A stretch of DNA of 64,000 bases from Actinomadura craniellae (GCF_003289645.1 NZ_QLYX01000003.1:186001-250000), one strand, 5' to 3'. Counted from the stretch's first letter, positions 16,206-26,500 are shown. The notes: generated by a model not told the origin, from the sequence alone. Made by a program: numbers and translations.

Positions 16206-17168
16206 GTGACCTCTCGATGGGGCCTGACCATCCCGATGACCGGGGTGCCGATCACCGAACTGCGCGGGATCGTCGAGGAACTGGAGGACCTCGGCTACAC
16301 CGACGCCTGGAGCGCCGAGACCAACGGCAGCGACGCCTTCACCCCCCTCGCCCTGACCTCCCAGTGGGCGCCCGGGCTGCGGCTGGGCCCGGCGATCGTG
16401 CCGGTCTACACCCGGGGCCCGGCCCTGCTCGCACAGCAGGCGGCCACCCTCGCCGACCTGGCGCCGGGCCGGTTCGTGCTCGGCGTCGGCACCTCCTCCG
16501 ACACGATCGTGGAGCGCTGGAACGGCATCCCGTTCGCCGAGCCCTACAAGCGCACCCGCGACACCCTGCGCTTCCTGCGCAAGGCGCTGGCCGGGGAGAA
16601 GGTCAAGGAGCGCTACGACACCTTCGAGGTCAAGGGCTTCAAGCTGGAGAAGGCCCCGGAGATCCCGCCGCCGATCGTGCTCGCCGCGCTCCGGCCGGGC
16701 ATGCTGCGGCTGGCGGCCCGGGAGGCCGACGGCGCGATCACCAACTGGCTGAGCCCGCAGGACGTCCGCACGGTGCGCGGCGAGCTCGGCACCGAGCCGG
16801 AGCTGCTGGCCCGGCTGTTCGTCTGCCCGACCGCCGACGCCGAGGAGGCCCGCGGGATCGGCCGGTGGATGATCGCCGCGTACATGAACGTCCCGGTCTA
16901 CCAGGCGTTCCACCAGTGGCTGGGCCGCGGCGAGGCGCTCCGCCCGATGAACGAGGCGTGGGCGGCCGGCGACCGCAAGGCCGCACTGGCGGCGATCCCC
17001 GACGAGGTGGTGGACGACCTGATCGTGCACGGCTCGCCGGACCGGTGCCGCGAGCGCATCCGCGAGTACGTCGACGCCGGGCTCACCACTCCGATCGTCG
17101 CGGTGGTGTCCGGCGGCGGCCTGTCGCCGGCCGAGGCGGTCCGGGCGCTGTCCCCATCGGCGGGCTGA
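16206..17168 (+). CDS. LLM-class F420-dependent oxidoreductase
   Basis: 320 aa luciferase-like TIM barrel. GLTIPMTGVPITELRGIVEELEDLGYTDAWSAET, LAQQAATLADLAPGRFVLGVGTSSDTIVERWNGIPF and the C-terminal HGSPDRCRERIREYVDAGLTTPIV are characteristic of actinobacterial F420 enzymes. The GTG start has AAGGGAG upstream. Second gene of the SDR operon. Whether it uses F420 or FMN is not decidable by reading, but relatives of this sequence type use F420. Confidence 0.9.
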   Translation: MTSRWGLTIPMTGVPITELRGIVEELEDLGYTDAWSAETNGSDAFTPLALTSQWAPGLRLGPAIVPVYTRGPALLAQQAATLADLAPGRFVLGVGTSSDTIVERWNGIPFAEPYKRTRDTLRFLRKALAGEKVKERYDTFEVKGFKLEKAPEIPPPIVLAALRPGMLRLAAREADGAITNWLSPQDVRTVRGELGTEPELLARLFVCPTADAEEARGIGRWMIAAYMNVPVYQAFHQWLGRGEALRPMNEAWAAGDRKAALAAIPDEVVDDLIVHGSPDRCRERIREYVDAGLTTPIVAVVSGGGLSPAEAVRALSPSAG

Positions 17169-17239
17169 ACCCGGTTTACCAGGTCACGGTGTGGGCAGGG
17201 GGCCGCAAACCTGCAACCCGAACAAGTGAGGAGCCGATC

Positions 17240-17536
17240 GTGCTCACTCTGACCGACGGCGCGGTTCAAGTGATCCGCACCGTGACCACGCATCCGGAGC
17301 TGCCGCCGCAGACCGGCATCCGCATCGCGACGTCGGGCATCGACGGCTCGAACGCCCTCAACCTCTCCGTGGCCCCCGCCCCCGAGGCGGGCGACCAGGT
17401 GGTCGAGGCCGAGGGTGCCCGGGTCTACCTGGAGCCCGGTGCGGCCGAGCTGCTCGACGACAAGACGCTCGACGCCGAGGTCGACCCGCAGGGGGACGTC
17501 GCCTTCACCATCGGCGACAGCGAGACCGAGGTCTGA
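17240..17536 (+). CDS. HesB/IscA-like small protein without cysteine
   Basis: 98 aa with the HesB/IscA beta-sandwich pattern (LTLTDGAVQVIRTVTT, GIRIATSG, VYLEPGAAELLDDKTLDAEV). Not one Cys is present, so it cannot hold an Fe-S cluster like canonical A-type carriers. Actinobacteria carry such Cys-less relatives of unknown role. The GTG at 17240 follows GTGAGGAG. It lies 71 bp after the LLM gene and may share its transcript. Confidence 0.8.
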   Translation: MLTLTDGAVQVIRTVTTHPELPPQTGIRIATSGIDGSNALNLSVAPAPEAGDQVVEAEGARVYLEPGAAELLDDKTLDAEVDPQGDVAFTIGDSETEV

Positions 17537-17542
17537 GCCCGC

Positions 17543-17579
17543 CCGAGTGACCGGCGCCCCCCGGGTGCCGGTCACTCGG
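17543..17579. terminator. Bidirectional hairpin terminator
   Basis: Perfect 13-bp arms, 17543-17555 and 17567-17579, with an 11-base loop, between convergent genes. The right arm overlaps the last codons of the HAD gene. Confidence 0.8.
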
Positions 17580-18225
17580 CGTTGTGCGCGGCGACCCGGG
17601 CGGGCAGGTCGGCCAGGTCCGCCAGGACGAAGCGGCACCGGGCCAGGGCGGCGTCGTCGCGCTGGATGTGACCCCACGGCCCGCGGCGCAGGAACGCGGC
17701 CTGCATCCCGTACGCCAGGGCCGGGCGGACGTCGTTGTCGATCCGGTCGCCCACGTACAGGATCGAGCCCGGGGCGATGTCGCACTCGGCGGCGCAGCGG
17801 GCGAAGAACTCCGGATCGGGCTTCTCCACCCCCCACAGCTCGGAGATGCCGACCAGGTCGGCGGGCAGCCCGAGTGCGGCGAACTGCCCGGCGGCCCGGG
17901 CCGGCTGGTTGCCGGCCACCCCCACGTAGACCCCCTGCTCGTGCAGGCCGGTCAGGCAGCAGCGGGCGTCGGGGTACAGGTCGTCGGGGCCGAAGCCGTT
18001 GGGCAGCCCGGCGGCCTCCCGGCCGGCCTCCTCGGCGGCCAGGTCGAAGCCCGGCCGGAAGTGCTCGAACACGTCGGGGGCGCCGCCGCCGGTGGCCAGC
18101 TCGGCGCCCAGCTTGGTGAGGAACGTGTGCCGGGGCACCCCCAGCCAGTCGGCCCACCGGCCGTAGATCTCACCCTCGTCGATCAGGGTCTCGCCAATGT
18201 CGAAGAAGACGGCCTCGATCTTCAC
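17572..18225 (-). CDS. HAD-family hydrolase
   Basis: 217 aa. Motif I is FFDIGETL: the nucleophile Asp is present but the usual +2 Asp is Gly, which argues against an ordinary phosphatase. Motif III/IV region: VEKPDPEFF and YVGDRIDNDVRPA. The middle is a helical cap. The GTG start overlaps the preceding stop (GTGA, 18222-18225), so it is coupled to the MBL gene upstream. Substrate unknown. Confidence 0.85.
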   Translation of the reverse strand: MKIEAVFFDIGETLIDEGEIYGRWADWLGVPRHTFLTKLGAELATGGGAPDVFEHFRPGFDLAAEEAGREAAGLPNGFGPDDLYPDARCCLTGLHEQGVYVGVAGNQPARAAGQFAALGLPADLVGISELWGVEKPDPEFFARCAAECDIAPGSILYVGDRIDNDVRPALAYGMQAAFLRRGPWGHIQRDDAALARCRFVLADLADLPARVAAHNAE

Positions 18226-18872
18226 AGGTCGACCGACTCGCCCGGGGCCAGCCGGCGGTACTCCGCGTCCCGGGCGGTGAGCTCGCGGCCGATCGCCCCG
18301 CTGAACACGCCGGCCCCGACTTCGTTGAGCAGCCCGTCGTGGATGTTGAACGCCCGCTCCGGCCCGACCGCCCGGACGTACTGGTACAGGTCGAGGATGC
18401 TCATCCAGGGCGCCTGCACCGGCAGGCAGAGGTTGGGCACCGGGACCTCCGGGACGGTCAGCGCGTCGCCCGGGTGGAACACCGCGCCGTCCACCAGGAA
18501 GCCCACGTTGGGGATCGGCGGCACGTCGGGGTGGAGCAGTTCGTGCTCCTCGCCGTACACGTGGACGTCGAACCCGGCCACCTGCACCGCGTCGCCGTGG
18601 CCCACGATGTGCACCCGCCCGCCCAGGTCGGCGAGCTGCTCGCCCACCGTGCGGGACGTCCAGACCTCCAGCCGGGGGTCGCCGGCCACGGCCGCGCGCA
18701 GCCGGTCGGGGTCGAAGTGGTCGAAGTGCTCGTGGGTGACGAGCACCGCGTCCGCACCGGCCAGCGCGTCCTGCTCCGGGGTGAGGCCGCCGGGGTCGAT
18801 GACGAGGGTCCGGTCGTCCTTGGTGAGCCGCACACAGGAGTGTCCCAGCTTGGTCAGGCGCATGGTCGTCAT
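18222..18872 (-). CDS. Metallo-beta-lactamase-fold hydrolase (UlaG-like)
   Basis: 216 aa. The metal motif THEHFDHFDPDRL (HxHxxDH) follows VIDPGGL. Later metal ligands are expected in IVGHGD and in the HPGDAL segment. It resembles the YcdX/UlaG-type L-ascorbate-lactonase-like MBL group often annotated in actinobacteria. The ATG at 18872 gives an 11-base spacing to AAGGGAG; the GTG at 18884 would be too close. Operon with the HAD gene. Confidence 0.88.
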   Translation of the reverse strand: MTTMRLTKLGHSCVRLTKDDRTLVIDPGGLTPEQDALAGADAVLVTHEHFDHFDPDRLRAAVAGDPRLEVWTSRTVGEQLADLGGRVHIVGHGDAVQVAGFDVHVYGEEHELLHPDVPPIPNVGFLVDGAVFHPGDALTVPEVPVPNLCLPVQAPWMSILDLYQYVRAVGPERAFNIHDGLLNEVGAGVFSGAIGRELTARDAEYRRLAPGESVDL

Positions 18873-19010
18873 CTTTTCACGCACTCCCTTAGGGGATTTC
18901 CCGTAGGTCCCGAGTAGGGGTACAGGACCCGACGTTCGAGTGATTCATCCCTGGGTAGCCAGTTTTTACCGTGAAAGGACGAGCACCCCCTTTATCAAGG
19001 AGTCGTAACA

Positions 19011-19211
19011 ATGAGCAGCCTCTACCGCCCCCGCCACAACCGGAAGATCGCTGGCGTCTGCGCCGGTCTCGGCCACCGGTTCGGGCTCGCGCCCAGCACC
19101 GTTCGGCTGCTCTTCCTGCTTTCCTGCCTGCTGCCCGGCCCGCAGTTCGTGGTCTACATCGTGCTGTGGGTGATGCTTCCTGACGAAGAGAAGCACACGG
19201 TGCACCACTGA
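19011..19211 (+). CDS. PspC-domain small membrane protein
   Basis: 66 aa. The PspC pattern is complete: LYRPRHNRKIAGVCAGLGHRFGLAPSTVRLLFLLS, then one TM helix and YIVLWVMLPDE. Strong site AAGGAG about nine bases before the ATG. Stress-related membrane protein family; monocistronic or leading into the next gene 72 bp on. Confidence 0.93.
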   Translation: MSSLYRPRHNRKIAGVCAGLGHRFGLAPSTVRLLFLLSCLLPGPQFVVYIVLWVMLPDEEKHTVHH

Positions 19212-19283
19212 CCCGGCGATACTGTCCCATGACCCGCCTTCCCGTCACCTGTCGGCCGAATGCGGCGGGCGGGAGGTGTGCCG

Positions 19284-22200
19284 GTGTCCGTGCAGGAGCC
19301 CGATGCCGCCGGGACGGCGGCGGAACTGCTCCGCCATCTGCGCGAGCTGGGCCGGTCCCGGCACGAGCCGGTGCGCGACATCGGCGCGTACGAGCAGGCG
19401 TACTGGCTGGCCGACCTGCCCGCCGAGGTCCCCGTCGAGGCCGGCGCCGGGCCCGGCGAGGTGCTGTTCGGCCTGCCGGCCGTCTCGCTGACCCCGCCCG
19501 AGGACTCCACCGAGTTCGACGGCTGGCTCGCGCTGCGCGGCTGGTACCGGCGGCTACGCGAGCTGACCGTGCCGGACGGCTACGAGATCGCACTCGGGGC
19601 CGGCCTGCTGAGCCGGCGATTCCCGGACGGGACACGGGTCCGCGGGCACCTGCTCACCACCCCCGTGCGGATCACGGTCGACGAGGAGTCCGGGCGCGTC
19701 GATGTCCGGATGGCCCGGTGCGGGCCGCGGCTGGAGGACCGCGAACTGCTGGACGGGCTGCCCGGCTTCGACCCCGCCCGGACGGAACGGGCCCGCGAGG
19801 CCGTCCGCCGGGGCGTGAGCGGCGGGCTGGGCGACGGCCTCCTCGGCACGCTGCGCGAGTGGGCCGCGGCGGCCTTCGACGAACCGGCCGAGCTGTCCCT
19901 GGACTGGGCGCCCGCGCCGCCCGGCGGGACCCCCGACCCCCGGATCCGGCTCGCCCCCGCCCTGGTGGTCCGGCCGCGCGGCGTGCCGACCGCCCACTAC
20001 GACGCCGCCCTGGCCGCGCTGGCCGAACCGGGGGCGGCCGTGCCCAAGGGCCTGGCCGGGCTGATCGACCCGGTGGAGCCGACCGCGCACGTCCCCGAGC
20101 GCACCCCGGCCGGGATCGCCCGGCTGGTCGTCGGGCTGCTCGGCCGGGGCCGGCGGGTCCTGGTCGTCAGCGACGCCGCCGCGGAACTGGCCGCCGTGCT
20201 GCCCCCCGGCCTGGCCCCGCTGTGCGTCACCTCCGACGGCGGCGACCCCGACCCCGGCCCGGCCGTCGCCGCGCTGGCCGCCCGCCGCGCCGAACGCGAC
20301 CCGGCCGGGGCCGAGCGGGCGCTGGCCGCCCTGTCGGCCCGGCTGACCGAGACGCAGACCACCGAGGCCGAGCTGCGCGAGCGCATCCGCACCGCGGCCG
20401 ACACCGAGGTCTACGACCTGGGCGGCGACTACCAGGGCACCCTGGCCGAGATCAGCGCGCGGCTGCTGGAACGCGAGGCCGCCTGCTCGTGGCTGTCCCC
20501 CCGGCCCGGCCTGCCCCCGCTGCCGCCGCTCACCGCGGCGGAGGCCACCGAACTCGCCGGCCTGCTGGCCGCCCGCACCCCGCAGCGCGCCGCCCGGCTG
20601 ACCCAGACGCTCCCCGACCCCGCCCGGCTGCCCGACCCCGAGCGGTTCCGGGAACTCGCCGACGCCGAGGCCGCCATCCTCGCCGACGCCGAACGGGCCG
20701 GGACGGGCCCGCTGGGCGACCGCTGGATCCCCGACCAGGCGCTGCTCGCCCGGCTCGACGGCCGCATCAAGGTCGTCACCGCCATGGCCCGCGAACTCGG
20801 CCTGAACCCCGACCCGGCGGGCTGGCCGGCCCGCGACTGGGCGGTGGGCGCCATCAAGGACGCCCTGGCCGGCCGGCTCGCCGAGGAATGGGACCGGATC
20901 TCCGCGCTGGCCGGCTGGGCCGTCGACGCCCACCGGGCCGTGCACACGATCGGCCCGCACCGGGTCACGCTGCCGCCCGGCGACCCGAGCACCCAGAACT
21001 CCGCCGCCCGGGTGCTGCGCGAGCACCTGACGGAGAACGGAACCCTCAGGCGCGGCCCGCGGCGGTCCACGGCGCAGAAGCAGGCCGAGCAGGTCCTGAT
21101 GGGCGCCGGAGTGGACGGGGCCGCGCCCGTCACCGCCGACCGGCTGGAACTGGTGATCGCGGCCACGGAGGCGCGCATCGCCTGCAAGGAACTGCGCGAG
21201 GCGTGGCGGGCGATCGGTGTGAAGCTCCCCGAGGAACTGCCGCTGGAACGCGAGGTCTCGGAGTTCACCATGGCCTACGCCCGGCTGAGCCACGTCCGGG
21301 CGATCCTGGCGGAAATGGACGAGACCGTCGCGCTGCTGGCCCGCAGCGGGGTGGAGACCCGGTTCACCAACCCCACCGACTGGCGGGCGTACGTGCGGGC
21401 GCTCGCCGGGGCGCGGCGGCGGCAGGACGCGCGGGCGATCGCGGCCGAGATCGCGACGCTGCGCGAGCCGGTCGAGGCGCTGGCCCGCTCCGGCGGGGCG
21501 CCGCCGGAACTGCACGCGATCGTCGCCGCGCTGGCCGCGCACGACGTCCCCGGCTACGAGCGCGGCCTGGCCGCCCTCGCCGCCGCCCACCGCGAGCGCC
21601 GGGAGCAACTGCGCTGCGAGGAACTGCTCGGCCGGGTGCGCGTGGTGCACCCCGAGCTGTCCCTCCTGCTGTCGGCCACCGCCGGGATGGGCGTCTGGCC
21701 CGGCCGGCTCGCCGACTGGGAACAGGCATGGACGTGGGCGCACGTCTCCGCCTGGATCGCCGACCGGCCGCCCACCCGGACCGAACGCGACCTCACCGCG
21801 GAACTGGACGCGTTGCTGGCCGAGCAGCGCGAACTGGCCACCGAACTGGCCGTCGCCCAGGCGTGGAACCGCTGCCTGGACCGGGTCGCCGAACCCGGAA
21901 CCGACCCCGCCGGAGCCGTCCCGCTGTGGATCATGCCGCTCTGGCAGGTGCCCGAGGCGCTGCCCCCGCGGCCCGGCGCCTTCGACGTGGTGATCATCGA
22001 CGAGGGGGTCGCGGCCGGGGCCGAGGCACTGTTCCTGCTCTGGACGGCCGACCGGGCGATCCTGGTGGGACGGCCCGGAGAACGGCCCGAATCATCCGGC
22101 TCGGCGCCGTCCGGCGACCTGCTCCCACCCCGGCTGCGCAGCCTGCTGACCCCGGCGGCGACCCTGCACGACGTCCTCCTGACCACACACCGGCCCGCCC

Positions 22201-22460
22201 CCGAACCCGCGGCGCCGCCCAGGCCCGCCGCGCCCGCCGGCGGGCCGCGCCCCGTGCCGGGCCGGTCGATCGTCTCCTACCAGCGCGCCGACCTGGTCGA
22301 CCTGCTCGCCCGGCTGGACGCGGAGGAACCCGGCCGGGCCGACGACGAACTCGTCGAACGCGCCCGCACCCTCCTCGCCTGCCCCGCCGACGAACACGAC
22401 CTGGTCACCGCCCGGCTGAGGTACGCCCTCGCCGCCTACCGCGAGCCCGAACCCCGCTGA
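19284..22460 (+). CDS. Large SF1-helicase-like protein lacking the Walker A motif
   Basis: 1058 aa. The order of blocks follows actinobacterial DUF4011/AAA_11-type helicases: an N-terminal VRDIGAYEQAYWLADLP region, RGRRVLVVSDAAAELAAVLPPGLAPLCVTSDG after the place of motif I, a long helical insertion, and then IMPLWQVPEAL and FDVVIIDEGVA (Walker B-like, near residue 905) with ILVGRPGE in place of motif III VGDxxQ. Where GPPGTGKT should stand (near residue 265) the text reads HVPERTPAGIA, so ATP hydrolysis is unlikely. The C-terminal helicase lobe is short. GTG 19284 has GGGAGG seven bases upstream; ATG 19260 is the alternative. Function unknown. Confidence 0.8.
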   Translation: MSVQEPDAAGTAAELLRHLRELGRSRHEPVRDIGAYEQAYWLADLPAEVPVEAGAGPGEVLFGLPAVSLTPPEDSTEFDGWLALRGWYRRLRELTVPDGYEIALGAGLLSRRFPDGTRVRGHLLTTPVRITVDEESGRVDVRMARCGPRLEDRELLDGLPGFDPARTERAREAVRRGVSGGLGDGLLGTLREWAAAAFDEPAELSLDWAPAPPGGTPDPRIRLAPALVVRPRGVPTAHYDAALAALAEPGAAVPKGLAGLIDPVEPTAHVPERTPAGIARLVVGLLGRGRRVLVVSDAAAELAAVLPPGLAPLCVTSDGGDPDPGPAVAALAARRAERDPAGAERALAALSARLTETQTTEAELRERIRTAADTEVYDLGGDYQGTLAEISARLLEREAACSWLSPRPGLPPLPPLTAAEATELAGLLAARTPQRAARLTQTLPDPARLPDPERFRELADAEAAILADAERAGTGPLGDRWIPDQALLARLDGRIKVVTAMARELGLNPDPAGWPARDWAVGAIKDALAGRLAEEWDRISALAGWAVDAHRAVHTIGPHRVTLPPGDPSTQNSAARVLREHLTENGTLRRGPRRSTAQKQAEQVLMGAGVDGAAPVTADRLELVIAATEARIACKELREAWRAIGVKLPEELPLEREVSEFTMAYARLSHVRAILAEMDETVALLARSGVETRFTNPTDWRAYVRALAGARRRQDARAIAAEIATLREPVEALARSGGAPPELHAIVAALAAHDVPGYERGLAALAAAHRERREQLRCEELLGRVRVVHPELSLLLSATAGMGVWPGRLADWEQAWTWAHVSAWIADRPPTRTERDLTAELDALLAEQRELATELAVAQAWNRCLDRVAEPGTDPAGAVPLWIMPLWQVPEALPPRPGAFDVVIIDEGVAAGAEALFLLWTADRAILVGRPGERPESSGSAPSGDLLPPRLRSLLTPAATLHDVLLTTHRPAPEPAAPPRPAAPAGGPRPVPGRSIVSYQRADLVDLLARLDAEEPGRADDELVERARTLLACPADEHDLVTARLRYALAAYREPEPR

Positions 22461-22522
22461 CCGCCCCGCCGGATTGGGAGATCACCACCCGGCGGGCGGG
22501 ACGGTTGGGTACAACAGAACGC

Positions 22523-23227
22523 GTGCAGGACTGGGACCGGGAGTCGATGACCGCGCTACGCGGCGCGCTGTACCGCCGGGACGGCGCGGCAGCACTGGCA
22601 CTGTTCGCGGAACGGCCGCTGCGGCCCACCCTCCAATACGCCGGCGACGCGCTGACCCTCGCCCTGACCCAGGACACCGCCGGCGCCCGCGACCGCGCGG
22701 CCGAGTGCGTCACGGAACTGGCCGCCCGCGACTGGCCGGGCGACGCCGAACTCGCGCACCGCCTCACGACCATCCTCGGCGGCGCCGAGGACACGCTGAC
22801 CGAAGTGCCCGTCGACCTCGGCGAACTGGGCGCCTTCCTCGACGGCGCGCCCGGCCCCGACGTGTACGTCCTCGACCTGCACAAAGGCGAGGTGCTGCCG
22901 GTCGGCGAGCTGAACGGCGAATACACCGACGAGATCGACCCTGCCTTCGACGAGGAAAGCCCCCAGTACGAGCCCACCCGCTGGCTGGAGTTCTGGCCCC
23001 TCGGCCACCCCGCCGAAACCGACCGGGCCGACTTCACCGAAACCCTCCCCGACGAGACGCTGCGCACCCGCCTGTTCCGCATCCTCGACCGCCCCGACGG
23101 CATCCGCCTGTTCCGGTCGGCACTCGCGGGCACCCCCGACGAACACGACTGGCTGATCTTCGCCGAGGAACGCTCCCGCGGCCGCGCCCGCCACTGGCTC
23201 GCCACCCGCGGCCTTCGGCCCTGTTAG
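22523..23227 (+). CDS. UPF0158 family protein
   Basis: 234 aa. The C-terminal ~150 residues match UPF0158: VYVLDLHKGEVLPVGE, then WLEFWPLGHPAETDRADFTETLPDETLRTRLFRIL, FRSALAG and the WLIFAEERSRGRARHWLATRGL ending. The N-terminal ~70 residues are a separate helical part. The start is a GTG at 22523; the ATG at 22547 is an alternative. It follows the helicase-like gene by 62 bp. The last codons (CGGCCCTGTTAG) run into the dispersed repeat element. Confidence 0.8.
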   Translation: MQDWDRESMTALRGALYRRDGAAALALFAERPLRPTLQYAGDALTLALTQDTAGARDRAAECVTELAARDWPGDAELAHRLTTILGGAEDTLTEVPVDLGELGAFLDGAPGPDVYVLDLHKGEVLPVGELNGEYTDEIDPAFDEESPQYEPTRWLEFWPLGHPAETDRADFTETLPDETLRTRLFRILDRPDGIRLFRSALAGTPDEHDWLIFAEERSRGRARHWLATRGLRPC

Positions 23228-23390
23228 CTTGGCGCTCGTTCCTCGCGCTTGTCGCTGTGTTTGCTTGGCTCGCTTCGCTCGCTTGTCGCGGCGCCTTCGG
23301 CGCGCCGTCTTCCCTCGTCACGGTGAAGATCGCTCGTACCTCACGATCTTCACCGCTCCTCAGTCCAGACGGCGCGGGCGCCGCTCCCTG
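23221..23390 (-). repeat. Inverted, chimeric copy of the 133-bp repeat unit
   Basis: On the minus strand this reads as the unit found in tandem at 57588-58117: the cagggagcggcgcccgcg head, the gaagatcgtgaggtacgagcgatcttc-like hairpin region, and the gggaagacggcgcgcc block. It carries both alternative tails in succession (the agcgagcgaagcgagc type, then the agcgcgaggaacgagcg type). It begins in the stop codon region of the UPF0158 gene and fills the convergent gap to lysX. Confidence 0.85.
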
Positions 23391-23514
23391 ACCGCCTCGC
23401 TGCGCATCGGCGTTTTATCTCGTCCGCATCTTGGCAGGTGATCACGTTGCCCCTGGGGCGGGTGCGGTCGGTACTGGCACCGCGGGGCCGCTGGCTTACT
23501 TCTCGAGATGCGGG

Positions 23515-26500
23515 CTAGCGGGTGGGGCGGACCAGGGGGAAGGGGATGGTCTCGCGGATGGTGTGGCCGGTGAGGACGATCAGGAGGCGGTCGATGCCCA
23601 GGCCGAGGCCGCCGGCGGGGGGCATGGCGTATTCGAGGGCGCGGAGGAAGTCCTCGTCGAGTTGCATGGCTTCGGGGTCGCCGCCCGCTGCTTGCAGGGA
23701 CTGTTCGGTGAGGCGGCGGCGTTGCAGGACGGGGTCGGTCAGTTCGGTGTAGGCGGTGCCCAGTTCCAGGCCGAAGGCGATGAGGTCCCACTTCTCGGCC
23801 AGGCGGGGGTCGGTGCGGTGCGGGCGGGTCAGCGGAGAGGTTTCGGCGGGGTAGTCGCGGACGAAGGTGGGGTGCATCAGGGTGCCCTCCACCAGTTCCT
23901 CGAACAGTTCCTGGACGATCCGGCCCTGGCCCCAGGACGGGTCGTGGTGCAGGCCCGCCTGGGCGGCGTGCTTGCGGACCAGCGACAGGGGGGTGTCGGG
24001 GGTCATCTCCTCGCCCAGTGCCGCGGAGACCGCGTCGTAGACGGTGACCTCGCGCCAGGGGGCGGCCAGGTCGTATTCGACGCCGCCGCGCTCCACCACG
24101 GTGGTGCCCAGCGCGGCCTGGGCGGCCGCCAGCACCAGGTCCCGGGCGAGCACGGCCATGGTGTCGTAGTCGCCGTACGGCTCGTACGCCTCCAGCATGG
24201 TGAACTCGGGGTTGTGCCGGGCCGAGACGCCCTCGTTGCGGAAGTTGCGGTTGAGCTCGTACACCTTGCCTAGGCCGCCGACCAGCAGCCGCTTGAGGTA
24301 GAGCTCGGGCGCGATCCGCAGGTAGAGCTGCATGTTGTAGGCGTTGATGCGGGTGGTGAACGGCCGGGCCGTGGCGCCGCCGTGCAGCGGCTGGAGCATC
24401 GGCGTCTCGACCTCGAGGTAGTCGCCGGCGCGCAGCCGGTCGCGGACCGCGGAGATCGCCTCGCCACGCAGCCGGAGCATCCGGCGGGCGTCGTCGTTGA
24501 CGATGAAGTCGACGTACCGCTGCCGCACCCGGGCCTCGGGGTCGGCCAGCCCGGCGCGCTTGCCGGGCAGCGGGTGCAGGCACTTGGCGGTGAGCGTCCA
24601 GCCGTCGGCCGCCACGGTCGGCTCGCCGGTGCGGGTGGTGATGAACTCGCCGGTGATCCCGACCTGGTCGCCCAGGTCGACCAGGTTCTTCCAGCGGGCC
24701 AGCGCCTGCGCGCCGACCCGGTCGGCGGCCAGCATGACCTGGATGTCGCCGGTCTCGTCCCGGAGTTCGGCGAAGGCCAGCCGACCGTGTTCGCGGGCCA
24801 GCATGACCCGCCCGGCGATCGAGACGGACACGCCGGTGCGGGTGTCGGGCGGCAGGTCGCCGAACCGGTCGAGCAGCGGCCCGGCGCGGTCGGCCCGGGC
24901 GAACCCCGGCGGGTACGGGTCGATGCCCGCCGCACGCAGTTCGGTCAGCTTGGCGTGCCGGACCCGTTCCTGCTCGGTGAGCCGGCGGCGCGGGGTCAGG
25001 GCGCTCTCGGCGGCCTCCTCCACCGCGCGGATCTTCTCGATCAGCTCGGCCGACGGTTCGGGGGCGCGCAGCCGGGGCCGCCGCAGGGCGGGCAGGAACC
25101 CCTCGGCGCGGGCGAAGGCCAACCCGATCCGGACCAGGTCGCGCGAGTGGGTGTAGCAGATGAACCGGGGCGTCCAGCGCGGGTGGTACTTGGCGTTGGC
25201 CAGGTAGAGCGATTCGAGCTGCCAGAACTTCGACGCCACCGACAGCAGCCGGTAGCAGAAACGCGCGAAGGGCCCGGCGCCGAGCTGTGAGCCGCGCTCG
25301 AAGACCGAGCGGAGCATCGCGAAGTTCAGCGAGATGCGGCGGCAGCCGACGGTCGTGGCCTGGCGGACCAGCGAGGTCACCATGAACTCGTTCAGCCCGT
25401 TGGGCGCCGTCCGGTCGCGCCGCATCAGGTCCAGCGAGAGCCCGCCGCGCCCCCAGGGGACGAAGCTGAGCAGCCCGCGCGGCTCGCCCTCGGCGTCGAA
25501 CGCCTCCACCAGCACGCACCGGCCGTCGGTGGGGTCGCCCAGCCGGCTCAGCGCCATCGAGAACCCGCGCTCGGTCTCGCCGTCGCGCCAGGCGTCGGCC
25601 CGGACGATGATCGCCGCCATCTCGCCGGGGGGGATCTGCTCGTGCCGCCGGATCCGGGCGGTGTAGCCCGCCCGCTCGACCCGCCGGACGGCCTGGCGGA
25701 CCTGCCGCATCTCCCGGCCGTCCAGGTTGAACTCGGTGGTGTCGATGACGGCCTCGTCGCCCAGTTCGAGCGCGTCGAAGCCGTGCCGGGCGTAGACGGT
25801 CGCGGCCCGCTCGCCCACGCTCACCACCCCGGGGATCCATGCGTGCGCCCGGCACTCGGCCAGCCACGCGTCGATCGCCTGGTCCCACGCCTCGTGGTCG
25901 CCCAGCGGGTCGCCGCTGGCCAGCGAGACCGCGCCCTGGACCCGGTAGGCGATCGCGGCCCGGCCGCTGGGCGCGGTGATGACGTCCTTGTCGCGGCGCA
26001 GCGCGAAGTAGCCCAGCGAGTCCTGGTCGCCGTATTCGGCCAGCAGCGCCCGGCCCGTCAGCTCCTCGTCGGGGGTGAGGATCGCCTCCCGCCGGGCCGG
26101 CCGGAACAGCGCCCAGAAGGTCATGATCAGCAGCCCGGTGCCGAGGATGCCCAGGATGCCGTCGACCCAGCTCGGCACGTCGACGGAGAACTGCTCGCCG
26201 GTGACTCCGGCGCCCAGCAGGGTCTGCAGCCCCGCGTACAGCAGGTGCGTCTCGATGCCCTCGGCCCGGTCGCGGTCGGTCAGCGAGACCAGCGTGGTGC
26301 CGATCACCCCGGCGACCACGAACAGGATCCCGAAGACGGTCAGCGCCAGCTTGCGGTTGTTGCGGTCGGGCAGGGTGGAGAACTGGCCGCGGGCGGCGAT
26401 CAGCAGGCCCAGGACCAGCCCGTACGCCAGCGCGGTGATCATCTCGCCGCTGCCGAGCCGCTCACCGGGGGTGAGTGCGAGGGCCAGCGCGTACAGGGCG

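Noticed and set aside
19554-21743. Long open frame of 729 codons on the minus strand
   Set aside because: Antisense shadow of the helicase-like gene; Gly/Arg/Gln-rich with no domain, typical of GC-rich mirror frames.
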